Shown here in pieces: positions 22,955-23,678 of a stretch of 23,678 nucleotides of DNA (position 1 is its first letter; the number at the start of each line of letters is the position of its first letter). The position numbers and the translations under genes were made by a program. This DNA is from TMED109 sp002684605 (GTDB lineage: Bacteria; Pseudomonadota; Alphaproteobacteria; TMED109), in the NCBI GenBank assembly GCA_913046335.1, contig CAJWSU010000019.1:1-23678 (forward strand), written 5' to 3'. A model generated the notes under the pieces. The model saw nothing but the letters and a program-made list of their open reading frames with translations. It was not told the DNA's origin and did no database searches.

Positions 22955-23678
22955 AATTTTTTAATCTTTTAAAAGTATTTATTTTAATTGCTTCCACTGC
23001 ATTTTGCGTATAAGGATCTACATTCAATAATTCTGCTACCACTAAAACTTCTAATATAAACGTTGACATTAATGAAGAAACAGACTCTGCAGAAATTTCA
23101 GAAATACTAATACTTCTAACTGCTCTGCCATTTTCTTTCAAAGCATCATAAGTAGATTCCGCCATTATATTTAATATTTCACCAAGAGAAAGGCCTGATA
23201 GCCATGGGGAAACCTTAGATATTGGTATTTTATAACCATTATGATTATTAACTTTTAAAAAGGTATAATTTCCAATATTTGGCCCATCTAACCACATTTG
23301 TAGTTGACTATGTTGATCTAAACTGCCTTTTCCTGAAAGCAAAAAAGTCCCCTTAGCATCCTTACCTAAAGACTCATTCCATAATTGCTTATACCAGGCA
23401 GCTAAAGGACTCAAAGCATCACCATAACTTATGACACAATTCAATTTATTATTTTTATCTAAATTACTAGAAAATATGGCTGATTTTATAATAAAATCAT
23501 CATTTTTAAATGCATTATCTAAGGCATCTCTCGCAGACTTTCTAATGACATAAGGGTCTAAACCCATCACCGTTGCAGGCAATAAACCGGTAGATGTTAA
23601 AGCAGAGTATCGTCCACCTATTTTTTCATGCTGCACTATTTGTAAATTATACTCTTTTGCTATTTCTATTAATTCTTG
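22929..23678 (-). CDS. pgi: Glucose-6-phosphate isomerase (C-terminal part, cut by window)
   Basis: The open frame enters from the right edge and gives the last 249 residues. The fragment starts QELIEIAKEYNL and soon contains EKIGGRYSALTSTGLLPATV, which includes the GGRYS signature of phosphoglucose isomerases. The C terminus has VAELLNVDPYTQNAVEAIK, corresponding to the family's NPFDQPAVE..K end, with the conserved Lys. The enzyme interconverts glucose 6-phosphate and fructose 6-phosphate. Several positions usually conserved are changed (for example Tyr for Phe and Thr-Gln-Asn for Asp-Gln-Pro), consistent with AT-driven divergence. The 3' end overlaps the mutL start by 26 bp, so mutL is probably read from the pgi transcript. 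The missing N-terminal half is a window-edge effect. Confidence 0.88.
   Translation of the reverse strand, partial: QELIEIAKEYNLQIVQHEKIGGRYSALTSTGLLPATVMGLDPYVIRKSARDALDNAFKNDDFIIKSAIFSSNLDKNNKLNCVISYGDALSPLAAWYKQLWNESLGKDAKGTFLLSGKGSLDQHSQLQMWLDGPNIGNYTFLKVNNHNGYKIPISKVSPWLSGLSLGEILNIMAESTYDALKENGRAVRSISISEISAESVSSLMSTFILEVLVVAELLNVDPYTQNAVEAIKINTFKRLKNYEYNKKVT

Noticed and set aside
22461..22964. 167-codon open frame opposite mutL
   Set aside because: It runs antisense to the conserved ATPase domain of MutL, and its composition is what the complement of that gene would give. No ribosome-binding site or recognisable domain.
1..23678. Mobile element, prophage, CRISPR or defence island
   Set aside because: No transposase, integrase, repeat-spacer array, terminal repeats or foreign-looking gene; every gene but the two small proteins and the TPR protein belongs to a well-known core family.

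Overview
This window is a densely packed stretch of core chromosome from a strongly AT-rich Gram-negative bacterium, most likely an alphaproteobacterium with a small or streamlined genome. Three things suggest this. Proteins are rich in Lys, Ile and Asn. The gene neighbourhoods are ones I associate with Alphaproteobacteria (family-4 uracil-DNA glycosylase / lytic transglycosylase / moaB; TPR protein / ispE; pmbA / waaA / lpxK / lpxL / M23 / xseA / purD; tadA / rluB-type / rsmD / mutL). Intergenic space is minimal, with many overlaps. The lineage call is inference from memory of gene order and family resemblance; no phylogeny was run. I see no insertion sequence, prophage, CRISPR array, toxin-antitoxin pair or defence island.

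Layout. 1-3259 (minus strand): a partial moaB, a Slt-type lytic transglycosylase, an unusual family-4-like uracil-DNA glycosylase and a 64-aa protein. A 183-bp divergent intergenic region follows. 3443-6009 (plus): a periplasmic TPR protein and ispE. 5999-6898 (minus): folD, whose 3' end overlaps ispE. 7032-7105: tRNA-Gln(UUG). 7204-10080 (plus): korA (fused gamma-alpha) and korB, a two-subunit 2-oxoacid:ferredoxin oxidoreductase. 10115-15028 (plus): a small secreted Cys-containing protein, pmbA/tldE, then the lipid A/Kdo genes waaA, lpxK and an lpxL-type acyltransferase. 15036-17286 (minus): an exported M23 peptidase and xseA. 17407-18666 (plus): purD. 18670-19149 (minus): tadA. 19205-21223 (plus): a class I amidotransferase-like C26 hydrolase, an RluB-family pseudouridine synthase and rsmD. 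21206-23678 (minus): mutL and the 3' part of pgi.

Functional picture. WaaA, LpxK and the acyltransferase finish Kdo2-lipid A, so the cell makes an LPS outer membrane; the Slt and M23 proteins remodel peptidoglycan. IspE serves the MEP isoprenoid pathway, FolD one-carbon metabolism, PurD purine synthesis, Pgi glycolysis/gluconeogenesis and MoaB molybdenum cofactor. XseA, MutL and the UDG are repair proteins. TadA, the RluB-like enzyme, RsmD and tRNA-Gln are translation machinery. KorAB is the most distinctive metabolic element and points to ferredoxin-linked 2-oxoglutarate chemistry. MutL carries the endonuclease motif, as expected for a MutH-less mismatch repair system.

No clearly new system is visible. 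The items most worth a second look are the UDG homologue lacking the usual Fe-S cysteines and with an altered catalytic motif, the KorAB module, the two small uncharacterised proteins, and the frequent TTG/GTG starts, including two TTGA stop-start overlaps. No gene-free stretch exceeds 300 bases.
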